Shown: positions 10,171 through 18,839, numbered from the stretch's first letter. The stretch is 64,000 nucleotides of DNA from Thermococcus barossii (GCF_002214465.1 NZ_CP015101.1:1857017-1921016), one strand, 5' to 3'. A program made the numbers and translations. The notes: a model not told the origin generated them from the sequence alone.

Positions 10171-13100
10171 TCAGCCCTCGACCTTCTCAATCCCTATCTT
10201 CGCCTGAACCTCAGGCCACTCAACGACGTAGCCCTTGGCTTCCCCGAAGCGAACTTCCACAGCTCTGGTCTCCTTCATCACGTAGTCGAGGTTCTCGCTG
10301 AGGAGCTCGCGGTTCTCGTCGGTGGTCTCTATGGTAACCACTATCCTGTCGTTCACGTCGAGGTCAAGCCTCTTGCGCATCTCCTGTATCCTCCTGACGA
10401 ACTCCCTCGCGAGGCCCTCGGCGAGGAGCTCCCTCGTGAGGGTTCTGTCCACGAAGACCCTTCCGCCCTCGAACTCTTCGCTGACGAGGAAGTCCGGCAG
10501 TTTTTCCTCCACGCTCAGGTGCTCTCTGGTGAGGTGGAAGGTTTTACCCTCTATCTCAACGTCCATCTCGCCCTTCTCGTAGAGCTCCCTCCCGTGCTCG
10601 TTTATCCACGCTATCACGAGCCTTGCATCGCCCTTGAACTCCGGACCGACCTTAGCGAAGTTGGGCTTGATGACGAGCTCCCTCTCCACCTTGCCAACGA
10701 CGACCTCCTTGGCGTTGAGCTGGTCGCTGAGTATTCTGTTGAGCCTCTCGACGGCCTTTGCCACGGTCTCGTCCTCGGTCTCTACGACTATCCTCCTGAC
10801 GGGGTAGCGGAGCTTTATCTTGGCCCTCTGCCTGGCGCTTGAGCCGGCCTCGACGATTCTCCTGACGTACTCCATTTCGCGCTCAAGCTCCTCGTCCCTG
10901 ACCTTTTCGTCGGCCTTAGGCCAGTCGAGCATGTGGACGCTCTCGACTCCAAGGAACGGCCTCAGCATGTTCTGGTATATCTCCTCCGCTATGTAGGGCG
11001 TGAAGGGCGCCATGAGCCTCAGCAGGACGTCGAAGACCTTCCAGACGGTGTAGTAGGCAGCTAACTTGTCGGGGTCGTCGCCCTCGACCCACATGCGCTT
11101 CCTTATGAGCCTCACATACCACCTGCTCAAATCCTCGACCACGAAGTTGTAGATGGCCCTCGTTGCCTTGGTGAGCCTGAAGGTCTCTATTCCCTCGGTG
11201 ACCTCGTTGACGAGCCCGTTAACCCTGCTGAGTATCCACCTATCCTCCTCGCGGAACGGAAGCTCCTCCGGCTTGAGTTTGGTAGGATCAAAGTTGTCGA
11301 GGCTCATGTAGGTCGCGCTGAGAACGTAGACGTTCCAGAGTATGTTGAGCATCCTCTTGACCTGCTCAAGGCCCTTCCAGCTGAAGCGCAGGTTCTCCCA
11401 GGGGTTCGTCGCCCAGAGCATGTAGAACCTGAAGGGGTCTCTGCCCTCTCTCTGAACCACTTCCTCGGGCCTTATGATGTTGCCGAGGCTCTTGCTCATC
11501 TTGTCGCCCTTCTCGTCGAGGACGTAGCCGTGCATCGCCACGTGCCTGTAGGGGACGGTGTCGAAGGCTATAACTGAAGCCGCCTGCTGGGAGTAGAACC
11601 ACTTGGTGACCTGGTCCTCACCCTCGACGATGAAATCAGCGGGCCAGAGCTTCTCGAAGAGCTCCCTGTTGCGCGGGTAGTCCAGCGAAGCCCAGCTCGC
11701 TATTCCGCTGTCGAACCACACATCTACAACGTCCTTGACGCGACGCATCTCCTTGCCGTTGACCTTTATGATGAAGGCATCCACGTAGGGCCTGTGCAGG
11801 TCCTCCGGGCCAAGCTTCTCCTCTATGACCCTGAGCTTCTCCTCGTAGCTCTCCGGGAGCTCTATCCTCTCGCCGTTCACCTCTATCGCGACGCTCAGCT
11901 CAACGAGCTCCCTGAACGAGCCGACGACGTGTATCTCTCCATCCTCGCTCTGCCATATCGGGAGCGGTATTCCCCAGTAGCGCTGCCTGCTTATGACCCA
12001 GTCACCCGAGTTCATGACGCCGTTGTCGTATCTCACTTTGACCCAGTCGGGGTACCAGGTCACCTTCTCGTCGTTCTCCTTGATTATCTTGTCCTTAACC
12101 TTGCTGACCTTGAGGAACCACTGGTCTGTTGCGCGGAATATCAGCGGGGTCTTGCAGCGCCAGCAGTGCGGATACTTGTGCTCTATCGTTCCGGCCTTGA
12201 CAAGGTAGCCCTTTTCGCGAAGGTGCTCTATTATCTCCGGGTCGGCATCCTTGACGTATGTTCCCTTCCACCTGCCCTCGGTGTAGCGCCCCTCATCGTC
12301 CACCGGACTGTATGCCGGCAGGCCGTATTGTCTGCCTATCTCGAAGTCCTCCTCACCGTGGCCGGGGGCAGTGTGGACAAGGCCGGTACCTTCTCCCAGC
12401 GTCACGTGCTCGCCGAGGATTACGCGGTGGGCCCACTCGTACCTCTCGCGGAACTCCTTCTGGGTTGGATACTCGTCCATGAGGACGTGGACGTAGCGCA
12501 CTCCCTCAAGCTCTTCTCCCTTGAACTCCTCAACTATCTCTCCCCTGACGCCGACCTCGCTCAGAACCCTCTCCACGAGGGCCTTCGCTATTATCCAGTA
12601 CTCCTCACCGTCCTCTGTCTCGACCTTAACCTTGGCGTAGTCGTACTCAGCGTGGACGGTAACGGCTAAATTAGCGGGGAGCGTCCAGGGGGTAGTCGTC
12701 CAGATGAGGAGGTACTCGTTCTCCTTGCCCTCAACCGGGAACTTGACGTATATGCTCGGGTCTTCCCTTATCTTGTACTCGCCGCGGACCTCGTGTTCAG
12801 CTAGGGCAGTCTCACATCTCGGGCACCAGTGGAGAACGCGCTTGTCCTTCTCAAGCAGGCCCTTCTCCCAGGCGCGCTTGAGCGTGAACCAGCCCGATTC
12901 TATGTACTCGTTCTTTATCGTCATGTACGGCTCGTCCCAGTCCATCCAGACGCCGAGCATCTTGAACTGCTCCGTCATGACCTTGAGGTTGTTGAGGGCG
13001 AACTCCTTGCACTTCTTGATGAAGTTGTCCACTCCTATCTCGGTCTCTATGTCCTTCTTGGTCCTGAGCCCGAGGGCCTGCTCGACCTTGACCTCTATCG

Positions 13101-13374
13101 GCAGTCCGTGCATGTCGAAGCCCGGTTGTCTGCGGACGTTGTAGCCCTGCATCGTCCTGAACCTTATCACCATGTCCTTGATTATCTTGTTCCAGGCAGT
13201 TCCGAGGTGTATTGCACCGCTGACGTAGGGCGGCCCGTCGAGGAAGTAGTACTTCGGGCCTTCGGCTCGGCTCTTCTTCACTTTCTCGTAGGTGTCGTTT
13301 TCCTTCCAAAAGCGCTCTATTTTCTTCTCAAGCTTCCCTGGGTTGTACTCCCTAAACTCCGGTTCCTTTATCAT
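10171..13374 (-). CDS. ileS: Isoleucyl-tRNA synthetase
   Basis: Class I aminoacyl-tRNA synthetase of 1067 residues that charges tRNA-Ile. The HIGH-type motif is HLGT (56-59, in PPYVSGAIHLGTAWNKI) and the KMSKS loop is at about 625-629 (DKMSKSLGN). Two zinc-type CxxC pairs, HWCPRCETAL and PHCWRCKTPL, and a large CP1 editing domain between the Rossmann halves are present. A GGAGGG ribosome binding site precedes ATG 13374. A TATA-like TTTTATCC near 13460 on the minus strand would give a leader of about 60 nt. It is a single gene by context: convergent with the radical SAM gene and separated from the gene upstream by 274 bp that hold a guide RNA candidate. Confidence 0.96.
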   Translation of the reverse strand: MIKEPEFREYNPGKLEKKIERFWKENDTYEKVKKSRAEGPKYYFLDGPPYVSGAIHLGTAWNKIIKDMVIRFRTMQGYNVRRQPGFDMHGLPIEVKVEQALGLRTKKDIETEIGVDNFIKKCKEFALNNLKVMTEQFKMLGVWMDWDEPYMTIKNEYIESGWFTLKRAWEKGLLEKDKRVLHWCPRCETALAEHEVRGEYKIREDPSIYVKFPVEGKENEYLLIWTTTPWTLPANLAVTVHAEYDYAKVKVETEDGEEYWIIAKALVERVLSEVGVRGEIVEEFKGEELEGVRYVHVLMDEYPTQKEFRERYEWAHRVILGEHVTLGEGTGLVHTAPGHGEEDFEIGRQYGLPAYSPVDDEGRYTEGRWKGTYVKDADPEIIEHLREKGYLVKAGTIEHKYPHCWRCKTPLIFRATDQWFLKVSKVKDKIIKENDEKVTWYPDWVKVRYDNGVMNSGDWVISRQRYWGIPLPIWQSEDGEIHVVGSFRELVELSVAIEVNGERIELPESYEEKLRVIEEKLGPEDLHRPYVDAFIIKVNGKEMRRVKDVVDVWFDSGIASWASLDYPRNRELFEKLWPADFIVEGEDQVTKWFYSQQAASVIAFDTVPYRHVAMHGYVLDEKGDKMSKSLGNIIRPEEVVQREGRDPFRFYMLWATNPWENLRFSWKGLEQVKRMLNILWNVYVLSATYMSLDNFDPTKLKPEELPFREEDRWILSRVNGLVNEVTEGIETFRLTKATRAIYNFVVEDLSRWYVRLIRKRMWVEGDDPDKLAAYYTVWKVFDVLLRLMAPFTPYIAEEIYQNMLRPFLGVESVHMLDWPKADEKVRDEELEREMEYVRRIVEAGSSARQRAKIKLRYPVRRIVVETEDETVAKAVERLNRILSDQLNAKEVVVGKVERELVIKPNFAKVGPEFKGDARLVIAWINEHGRELYEKGEMDVEIEGKTFHLTREHLSVEEKLPDFLVSEEFEGGRVFVDRTLTRELLAEGLAREFVRRIQEMRKRLDLDVNDRIVVTIETTDENRELLSENLDYVMKETRAVEVRFGEAKGYVVEWPEVQAKIGIEKVEG

Positions 13375-13567
13375 GTTAAAACCCTCCAGAAATGATCTTT
13401 AGGATGGACTACCCTAGAACAGGGGGACTCAGGCCGCGAAACGGGCGAAGCGAAGGATAAAACACTCCCCCCTCATGGGCATCGGGGCAGAATTGGGAAC
13501 TTCCCTTATAAGGTTTTTGGATGAAACGGTCCCTTTTCAGACTCTGCAGGCCTCGGTATGGGGGAAG

Positions 13568-13626
13568 TGTGCCCTCCCCGACCGACCCCAGGTCACCTCT
13601 CCCAGGGGCGTGAGGGGGAGGGCCGG
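13568..13626 (-). ncRNA. Candidate H/ACA guide RNA
   Basis: On the minus strand a 9-bp stem (GCCCTCCCC with GGGGAGGGC; plus-strand 13615-13623 and 13571-13579) is followed at once by ACA (13570-13568). Inside it are two unpaired strands (CTCACG and TCGGTC), an upper CCCC/GGGG stem, and a loop with GAGAGGTGA, which offers the GA and TGA elements of a K-loop. The upper stem lies 15 nt from the ACA, which is the spacing known for archaeal pseudouridine guide RNAs bound by L7Ae, Nop10, Gar1 and Cbf5. TATA-like sequence near 13650 on the minus strand could start it. The two pocket strands should pair with an rRNA site; I could not test which. Confidence 0.6.
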
Positions 13627-13648
13627 TTGGATTTAATGTGAGGATGAT

Positions 13649-14014
13649 TTAAACCTGACGCTCTTCCTCGGGCTCACCTTTGCGCCTGCTCTCGTTCTTT
13701 ATGACCTGAATCACGTAGTCTATGAACTTTCTGACCTCTTCGAGATCCTCCTCGGGAATATCCTGGATTTTCCTGTTCCTCGTCTTGTAGGTCAATAGCT
13801 TGAGGAGGGCGAGCCTTCCGAGTGCGGTCTTGGTTCCTATCTCTCCCTCCTTCCAGTCGTGCCATATTGCATTTGCTATGCCGTAGAACTCAGGGATGCT
13901 GTCCAGTCCGGGGGCGTTGACGTCTATGACCTCCTTCCCCAGGTACTTGTAGCGCTTCTCCCTTTCCTCTTTTGAAAGCTCCTTGGTTCTCTCCTTGATG
14001 TACGCGTGCACCAT
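13649..14014 (-). CDS. Conserved small protein of unknown function
   Basis: A charged, helix-rich protein of about 121 residues beginning MVHAYIKERTKELSKEEREK. It has no signal peptide, membrane segment or cysteine cluster, so it is probably cytoplasmic. I do not recognise the family. The start ATG 14014 is chosen because GGAGGT (minus strand, 14027-14022) lies 7 nt ahead of it, whereas the frame's earlier GTG codons overlap that site. AT-rich promoter-like sequence (AATAAGTTAATAAATT) is present about 40 bp upstream. It stands alone on the minus strand between an EamA gene and the guide RNA candidate. Confidence 0.65.
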   Translation of the reverse strand: MVHAYIKERTKELSKEEREKRYKYLGKEVIDVNAPGLDSIPEFYGIANAIWHDWKEGEIGTKTALGRLALLKLLTYKTRNRKIQDIPEEDLEEVRKFIDYVIQVIKNESRRKGEPEEERQV

Positions 14015-14113
14015 GGCCACCACCTCCGGAGTTATTTATCTCGGAGAATTTATTAACTTATTGTTTTTAAACCCTTTTCAAGGCTTATATGTCTCTGGAA
14101 CTGAGATATCACA

Positions 14114-14191
14114 GAGGAGTGTAGTCAAGCGCACGGCGGAGACCTCGGCCTAAACTTAAGGTTCGGGGAAAGGGTATCCTTCCTCGACTCC
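14114..14191 (+). ncRNA. Possible small structured RNA
   Basis: A 180-bp gap between two minus-strand genes holds a plus-strand TATA box (CTTATATG, 14084-14091). Starting about 26 bp later, the sequence can be closed by GGAGT (14116-14120) with ACTCC (14187-14191) and contains a strong hairpin, CGGGGAAAGG with CCTTCCTCG (one bulge, GTAT loop). It lacks a T-arm, so it is not a tRNA. An alternative is that the hairpin serves the 3' end of the EamA transcript, whose stop is 5 bp away. On the minus strand AGTCGAG/CTTGACT followed by ACA is H/ACA-like, but no matching upper stem is seen. Confidence 0.3.
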
Positions 14192-14195
14192 GATC

Positions 14196-15026
14196 CTACC
14201 CCTGGTTTCTAATCTCGTTCCATATCCCCGCCATTATCAGCGCCGCGCCGAGATATCCTCTGGCGCTTAGGATTTCCCCTATGGTTAGAAACGCTGCAAC
14301 GTGGCCGAATATCGGCTCGGCCGAGTAAATAAGTGCCGCCTTGTGTGCCCTCGTGTTCCTCTGGTGCTTCACCTGGAGCGTGAAGGCTATCACCGTCGCG
14401 AAGACCGAGGTGTACAGGATTCCGGCCCATGGCATCTGGTCGGTCGGGAGGGTGAAGGGCTCGGCGACGAGCGCAAAGGCCAGCGAAAAGACGAAGTTCC
14501 ACGTTATCTGCCAGAAGGCTAGGCTGAGGTAGTCCTTCTCCCCAAAGCGCTGGACGAGCACTATCTGGAAGGCAAAGCTCAGGGCGCACAGGACGGTGAG
14601 CATGTCGCCGTAGTTGAAGTTCAGGCTCGCCCCGGAGATGAGGTAGAGGCCGGTGAGGGCTATCGCGAGTGAAGCAGCATCTCTAAGCTTGAGCCCCTCC
14701 CTCAGCAGGAAGTAGGCTATGAATGGTGTGAAGACGACGTAGAGCGAGGTTATGAAGGCGGAGTTCGAGGCGGTGGTGTACTTCAGCCCGACTATCTGGA
14801 AGCCGTGGCCGAAGAAGAGGGTCGCCCCCAGGATGAAGCCCTCCCTGAAGGTCTCCTTCTTCAGAACCCTTTCGCGGAAAATCAGCAGCATCAGGAGCGA
14901 GGCTATGCCGAAGCGGTACGCCAGAAAGAGTATCGGAGGCAGGTAGGCAAGGCTAACCTTCATGGCGGGGAAAGTGAAGCCCCATATCGCCGTGATGCCG
15001 AGGAGTATCAGCTCGGAGCGGTTCAT
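14196..15026 (-). CDS. EamA/DMT-family membrane transporter
   Basis: A 276-residue membrane protein with about ten hydrophobic segments in two similar halves, the pattern of EamA (drug/metabolite) exporters. The N-terminal half has LLGITAIWGFTFPAMKVSLA and LFLAYRFGIASLLML; the second half begins near DMLTVLCALSFAFQIVLVQR. Substrates in this superfamily range from amino acids to nucleotide sugars and cannot be predicted here. A TTTTAAA box at about 15053-15047 puts the transcript start near the ATG, so the mRNA may be leaderless. The gene is followed by the structured-RNA gap and preceded, with 30 bp between, by a small gene on the same strand. Confidence 0.85.
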   Translation of the reverse strand: MNRSELILLGITAIWGFTFPAMKVSLAYLPPILFLAYRFGIASLLMLLIFRERVLKKETFREGFILGATLFFGHGFQIVGLKYTTASNSAFITSLYVVFTPFIAYFLLREGLKLRDAASLAIALTGLYLISGASLNFNYGDMLTVLCALSFAFQIVLVQRFGEKDYLSLAFWQITWNFVFSLAFALVAEPFTLPTDQMPWAGILYTSVFATVIAFTLQVKHQRNTRAHKAALIYSAEPIFGHVAAFLTIGEILSARGYLGAALIMAGIWNEIRNQG

Positions 15027-15056
15027 CGAGCCGAGTTGTCGGGGAGGTTTAAAAGG

Positions 15057-15365
15057 TTACTCGCCGGGCCCGTTGATACAGCCCATGTTCATGGACAGGA
15101 GCATCTCAACGTATCCGGACTCAAGGTTTTCCTTTATTTTATCCGCCAGGGCTTTGAACTCCTCGATTGTGAGCGGTCTCTTGGTCTTCAGCCACTTAAT
15201 TTTCCCGTCGTTCTTGTCGAGGATTACTATCTCCCCCTCGGTCACGAGGGGAACGTAGTTCATCTTTATCCCGTACAGCTCCTCGGCGAAGGCCAGCTTC
15301 GCCCTCATTAGCTCCAGGTAGTTGGCCAGGTCTTCACCCAGAATCCTCCTGAACTCGCGCTCCAT
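15057..15365 (-). CDS. Small protein of unknown function
   Basis: About 102 residues starting MEREFRRILGEDLANYLELM. It is acidic and alpha/beta in character (VPLVTEGEIVILDKNDGKI), with MLLSMNMGCINGPGE at the C terminus containing its only cysteine. I do not recognise the family. ATG 15365 is preferred over an upstream GTG (15383) since GGTGGGAG lies directly ahead of it and TTAATAAAC (about 15401-15393) is a good TATA box. It lies 30 bp before the EamA gene on the same strand and may share its transcript. The opposite side is the GH57 promoter. Confidence 0.6.
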   Translation of the reverse strand: MEREFRRILGEDLANYLELMRAKLAFAEELYGIKMNYVPLVTEGEIVILDKNDGKIKWLKTKRPLTIEEFKALADKIKENLESGYVEMLLSMNMGCINGPGE

Positions 15366-15450
15366 TCTCCCACCGATTGACACTCAATGCACAGGTTTAT
15401 TAATCTATCGGGCACATCTGGGTAAAAATGCCCTCCAATTTCTCCGAAAC

Positions 15451-15487
15451 CCAAATAAGGGCCGGTAATGTATCACTCCCGGTGAGA
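15451..15487 (+). promoter_or_regulatory. GH57 promoter with glycolytic motif at the ribosome binding site
   Basis: An A/T-rich box, CCAAATAAGG (15451-15460), is followed by TATCAC-TCCCG-GTGAGA (15471-15487). The second part matches TATCAC-N5-GTGATA at 11 of 12 fixed bases and ends 2 bp before the ATG. It overlaps the ribosome binding site GGTGA (15481-15485). The motif being downstream of the TATA box is the arrangement known for genes repressed by Tgr without sugar. Binding has to be inferred, since part of the motif is also explained by the ribosome binding site. Confidence 0.6.
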
Positions 15488-15489
15488 CA

Positions 15490-17217
15490 ATGCTGATGAA
15501 GTACACCCACCACTTCCACGCCTACCAGCCGGGTGACATCGTCCACGTAAAAGACGGCGACGGGAGCAGGCCCATCGAGTACGAGGAGAGGAGAAGCCCC
15601 GTTGCCATAAGAATCCGCGGGGAAGAAGTCAAGGGCGAGAACTGGACGAGAGCGATGCTCTACTCCTACGAGCACATAGCCGACACCCTGTCGCGAATGG
15701 AGGGGGTGAGCATAGACATCGAGCCCTTCACCTTCCTGATGCTCCTCCGCTACCGCAGGCGGACCTTTGAAGATACGGTTGAACTTCTCCAGATGTTTGA
15801 CGCCGTCCCAACGACACCTTTCCACCCCATAGTTCCTCACCTCGACGAGTTCGAGCAGAGGATTCTCGCGAGGGTCTCCTTCGACTTCTACGCCCCTCTC
15901 ATCGGAAAAAAGCCGGTGATAGGCTACTGGCTCCCCGAGGCCGTGATAACCAGAAAAACGGCTGAAATCGTTGAGTCCTCGACCGACCGAAAGCTCGTCT
16001 TCCTCCTCGACGAGAGACAGCTCCTCTACGACTTCCCGCAGGCGAAGCACTCCTGCAACCGCTATTCAAGCTCCTTCGTCTTCGGAAGGGAGTGGTCTTT
16101 AAGTGATGCCTTCGCCTTCAACACACTCGACGTCCCCGGCCTGGTTGAGAGAACCCTCTCCTACCTCGACGAACACAAGGAGAACCTCGGCGTCCCCTAC
16201 CTGGTATTCACGGCCAGCGACCTTGAGAGCCTCCTGGGGAATCCAAAACAGCTCGACCGCTTCACCGCCTGGATGGACAGGCTTGAGGGGAGGGGCGTTG
16301 AGAGGGTTTCGGCGATGGAGTTCGTGGCCAAGAAGCTCTCCGGCGAATTCAGGCGCCTCGATGGGGAGTGTTCCTTCGAGATGCCCGTCAAGGACTATTC
16401 CAGCTGGAGCGACTACTTCGATTTAAGCCTCGACGGCAAGACGAGCGATTCGAGATGGCTCGGTTACAGGAGAGCAGATGGAAGGGTATTCGCGAGGGAG
16501 GCGAGGGGGAAGAGAATTTCCCAGCTCTGGAAGGTGGCCTTCACGAGGCTCTTCGAGGAACTGAACAGGGCAGTCCGCCTCGGCGTTTTAAGGGGCCTTG
16601 CTGAGCTCAACGCTCGCCCTGAGGAGTTCTTGGTGAGGTACGCGAGGGTCTTCTTCAGGGACTACTACGATTACTTTGGCCTGGAGACTTCCCTTGATTA
16701 CGTTCTCGAGCCCGCGAACGGCGATTTTGATGCGCTGAGGCTCGGGAGGATTTATTACCTCATGCTCCTCGCCAACCACTCCTGCCCGCGCTTCTGGGAG
16801 AACTTGGATACGCGAGTTGCCTTTGGCAACGTCTCCACCATGGCGAAGGCCCTCATCGAGCTGATGCGCTACTTCGACGGGAGCGAGCTTCAGGGGCTCT
16901 TCATCGAGGCCTACCTCAAGCTCCTCAGCTTCGATAAACTGTACCACCTCTGGAACCTCTCCGCGATGCCCCCGCTGGAGGGCTGGGAGACAAGCCGGAG
17001 GGCGTGGGAGGAAGCGCTTAAGCCCGAGGTTCCCAACAGCGGCTACAACGTCGTGACGAGAGCGGCCCTTTACGTCGGAAAGCGCGACCTGAGGGGAGAG
17101 CTGAGGAACCTGATAGGGCATTACAACCTCGACTGGGCCGTCGCGGACACCGGTCACATACCGGGCGAGGTTCACGGGGACTGGAAGAACAGGGAGTGGT
17201 GTGAACACAGGGAATGA
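15490..17217 (+). CDS. GH57 family glycoside hydrolase, cytoplasmic
   Basis: A 575-residue GH57 protein without a signal peptide. Conserved features are HHFHAYQPGD (region I, His 8 and 10), TTPFHPIVPHLDE (region II), GYWLPEAVIT with likely nucleophile Glu 150 (region III) and VFTASDLES with likely acid/base Asp 244 (region IV). The C-terminal half is helical (YFRDYYDYFGLE-like region, KLLSFDKLYHLWNLSAMPP). Members of this subgroup are poorly characterised; the known activities in GH57 (alpha-amylase, 4-alpha-glucanotransferase, branching enzyme, amylopullulanase) all act on alpha-glucans, so a role in glycogen or maltodextrin turnover is likely. The putative Tgr site in its promoter supports that. 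The start follows GGTGAGACA. Confidence 0.82.
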   Translation: MLMKYTHHFHAYQPGDIVHVKDGDGSRPIEYEERRSPVAIRIRGEEVKGENWTRAMLYSYEHIADTLSRMEGVSIDIEPFTFLMLLRYRRRTFEDTVELLQMFDAVPTTPFHPIVPHLDEFEQRILARVSFDFYAPLIGKKPVIGYWLPEAVITRKTAEIVESSTDRKLVFLLDERQLLYDFPQAKHSCNRYSSSFVFGREWSLSDAFAFNTLDVPGLVERTLSYLDEHKENLGVPYLVFTASDLESLLGNPKQLDRFTAWMDRLEGRGVERVSAMEFVAKKLSGEFRRLDGECSFEMPVKDYSSWSDYFDLSLDGKTSDSRWLGYRRADGRVFAREARGKRISQLWKVAFTRLFEELNRAVRLGVLRGLAELNARPEEFLVRYARVFFRDYYDYFGLETSLDYVLEPANGDFDALRLGRIYYLMLLANHSCPRFWENLDTRVAFGNVSTMAKALIELMRYFDGSELQGLFIEAYLKLLSFDKLYHLWNLSAMPPLEGWETSRRAWEEALKPEVPNSGYNVVTRAALYVGKRDLRGELRNLIGHYNLDWAVADTGHIPGEVHGDWKNREWCEHRE

Positions 17218-17312
17218 TGTATGCCCCTCGCAGGGACGTTTGGTTATTTAATTTTGTTAGCCTAATATTTAAAACCTTGTTACATTATCAGAAACTACCG
17301 GAGACGGAGGGG

Positions 17313-17537
17313 ATGGAGTTGAAGGAGAAGAAACGCCATGAGGAGGGGCTGTCCATACTGGGCCCCGTGCTGATGAAGCTCGGGGGAAAGGAGTACCTCA
17401 GGATCAAGCGCATATTGGAGGACGCGGAAAAGAAGGGAGTTGGAAAGAAGACCCTCCTGTTAGCCCTTCAGATTCCACTTCTCTCTGCTCAGGAAGAGGT
17501 AGGCCTCATCTTCCAGCTCCTTCGGGACGTAGTCTAG
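17313..17537 (+). CDS. Possible small protein, tail overlapping cca
   Basis: A 74-codon frame beginning MELKEKKRHEEGLSILGPVL, with a GGAGGGG ribosome binding site just before ATG 17313 and a clear TATA box (ATATTTAAAACC, about 17265-17276) 40 bp further up. It is lysine-rich and probably helical. The last 26 codons run antisense through the 3' end of cca (17460-17537), which is unusual for this compact genome; the true protein could have been longer and cut, or the overlap could be genuine. No family recognised. Confidence 0.4.
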   Translation: MELKEKKRHEEGLSILGPVLMKLGGKEYLRIKRILEDAEKKGVGKKTLLLALQIPLLSAQEEVGLIFQLLRDVV

Positions 17538-18839
17538 GGTTATCTCGGCGTTTCTGATGTTTTCCCTGATGCTTTTCCCCGTGGCGACCTGGTTCTTCTC
17601 CAAGAGTTCAGAGATGACCTCCACTATGTCATCCATCACGTTCTTTTCCGCGAAGAGCCTCTTTCCGACGAGCCATACTCTTTCGTTCTTCAGGTAGAAG
17701 TCCCTGCCCCTCTCGGTAAAGAACTCCGGGCCGGGCTTTATCGTTACCCTCTCACGCTCCCTCCTGTCAACCTCCAGCATTATGAACGCCTTGCCACTTT
17801 TACGCCCGACGTTCCAGCCGAGGACGTTGAAGCCCTCCCGTGAGAGGGCCCGCTCGAAGCCCCGCGCGCTCCTTTCCAGCTGGGGGAGCAGAACGTCGTC
17901 CACCAGCTCCGGAGCTTCAAATAGCAGGGCCACGAGGTGGGTTCCCTTTCTCCGAAGTTCGGAGAGGTAGTTGCCAATTTTCCTATTCATCGGGAAAAAG
18001 AACTCCTCGGAGGGGTTCTCCAGGAGCTGGGTCGATTTGAAGTAGAAAATTCCGTACTTCTCCCAGCTCAGATTTGCCGCCACGTTCCTCCTCGGGTCAA
18101 CGGGGTCTATGACTATCAGCGGCCTGTCGGCCTCGGCCTCACGCCCGACGGTTTTCATGGCTACCTCATGCTCCCGCTTTAGCCAGTTCCCGGGGTCTAT
18201 TACCTTCTGCCTCAGCATGAAGTCGGCACTCTCAAGGACTTTGAGGAACGAGCCGTACCTGATGACGAGTATCTCCGCCAGGTAGCCCGAGAAGCCGCGA
18301 ACGTATATCTCGCTCCCGTAGGCGTTAATCCCCTTCAGAAAGCGCTTGAGGAGCCTGACCTCGTCGTTTTTACCTCTCAGGTTATCGAGAACCCACTTCG
18401 TGTGCAGTATCGAGCGGTCAACGGCGGTTCTCACGTCCCTCCAGCTTTTCACATCGTAGCAGGGAACCAGATCAACTTTCACTCCCCTGTATGTTGCTCT
18501 CACGTACGGATGTTCAGCGTAGGCCACCTCGTGGGAATCTAACCTCTCCGCTATGGCCCTGCCGAGTTCCAGACCCCTCTCCCTGAGCTCTTCCAGGGGG
18601 GTATCGAGAGGAAAAGCAAGAAAGAGGTCAACGTCGTGGTCTCCAGCTAAATAGGTGTCCTTCGCGAGGGAGCCGACGAAGTATGGCTTCACATCGAGGT
18701 CGAGGCTTTCAATGGTATCCCGCGCAATCCCCTCTAGCTCTCTCATCAGCCCCTCAACGAAGGCCCTCTCCTCCTCGGTGGGACGTATCCTCTGGAGGAC
18801 TTTTTGAAGAACGGTTTCGATGGCGTCATCAAGGCTCAT
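17460..18839 (-). CDS. cca: CCA-adding enzyme (tRNA nucleotidyltransferase), archaeal class I
   Basis: A 459-residue enzyme that builds or repairs the 3' CCA of tRNAs. The nucleotidyltransferase signature is VGSLAKDTYLAGDHDVDLFL (Gly-Ser 56-57, catalytic Asp 69 and 71), with the third carboxylate in KVDLVPCYD (Asp 123). The middle and tail domains (GFSGYLAEILVIRYGSFLKV; LIVIDPVDPRRNVAANLSW) are those of the archaeal form. ATG 18839 is used: it has GGTG before it, and the TATA box TATATAAAG (about 18885-18875) would start the RNA near 18855, downstream of the earlier possible start at 18869. Divergent from the ATPase gene. The two tRNAs in this window encode CCA, so here the enzyme would serve mainly repair. 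Confidence 0.93.
   Translation of the reverse strand: MSLDDAIETVLQKVLQRIRPTEEERAFVEGLMRELEGIARDTIESLDLDVKPYFVGSLAKDTYLAGDHDVDLFLAFPLDTPLEELRERGLELGRAIAERLDSHEVAYAEHPYVRATYRGVKVDLVPCYDVKSWRDVRTAVDRSILHTKWVLDNLRGKNDEVRLLKRFLKGINAYGSEIYVRGFSGYLAEILVIRYGSFLKVLESADFMLRQKVIDPGNWLKREHEVAMKTVGREAEADRPLIVIDPVDPRRNVAANLSWEKYGIFYFKSTQLLENPSEEFFFPMNRKIGNYLSELRRKGTHLVALLFEAPELVDDVLLPQLERSARGFERALSREGFNVLGWNVGRKSGKAFIMLEVDRRERERVTIKPGPEFFTERGRDFYLKNERVWLVGKRLFAEKNVMDDIVEVISELLEKNQVATGKSIRENIRNAEITLDYVPKELEDEAYLFLSREKWNLKG

Noticed and set aside
14114..14191. tRNA-like gene (GGAGT...ACTCC ends, about 78 nt)
   Set aside because: No TTC-type T arm, no seven-pair acceptor and no anticodon arm of normal length.
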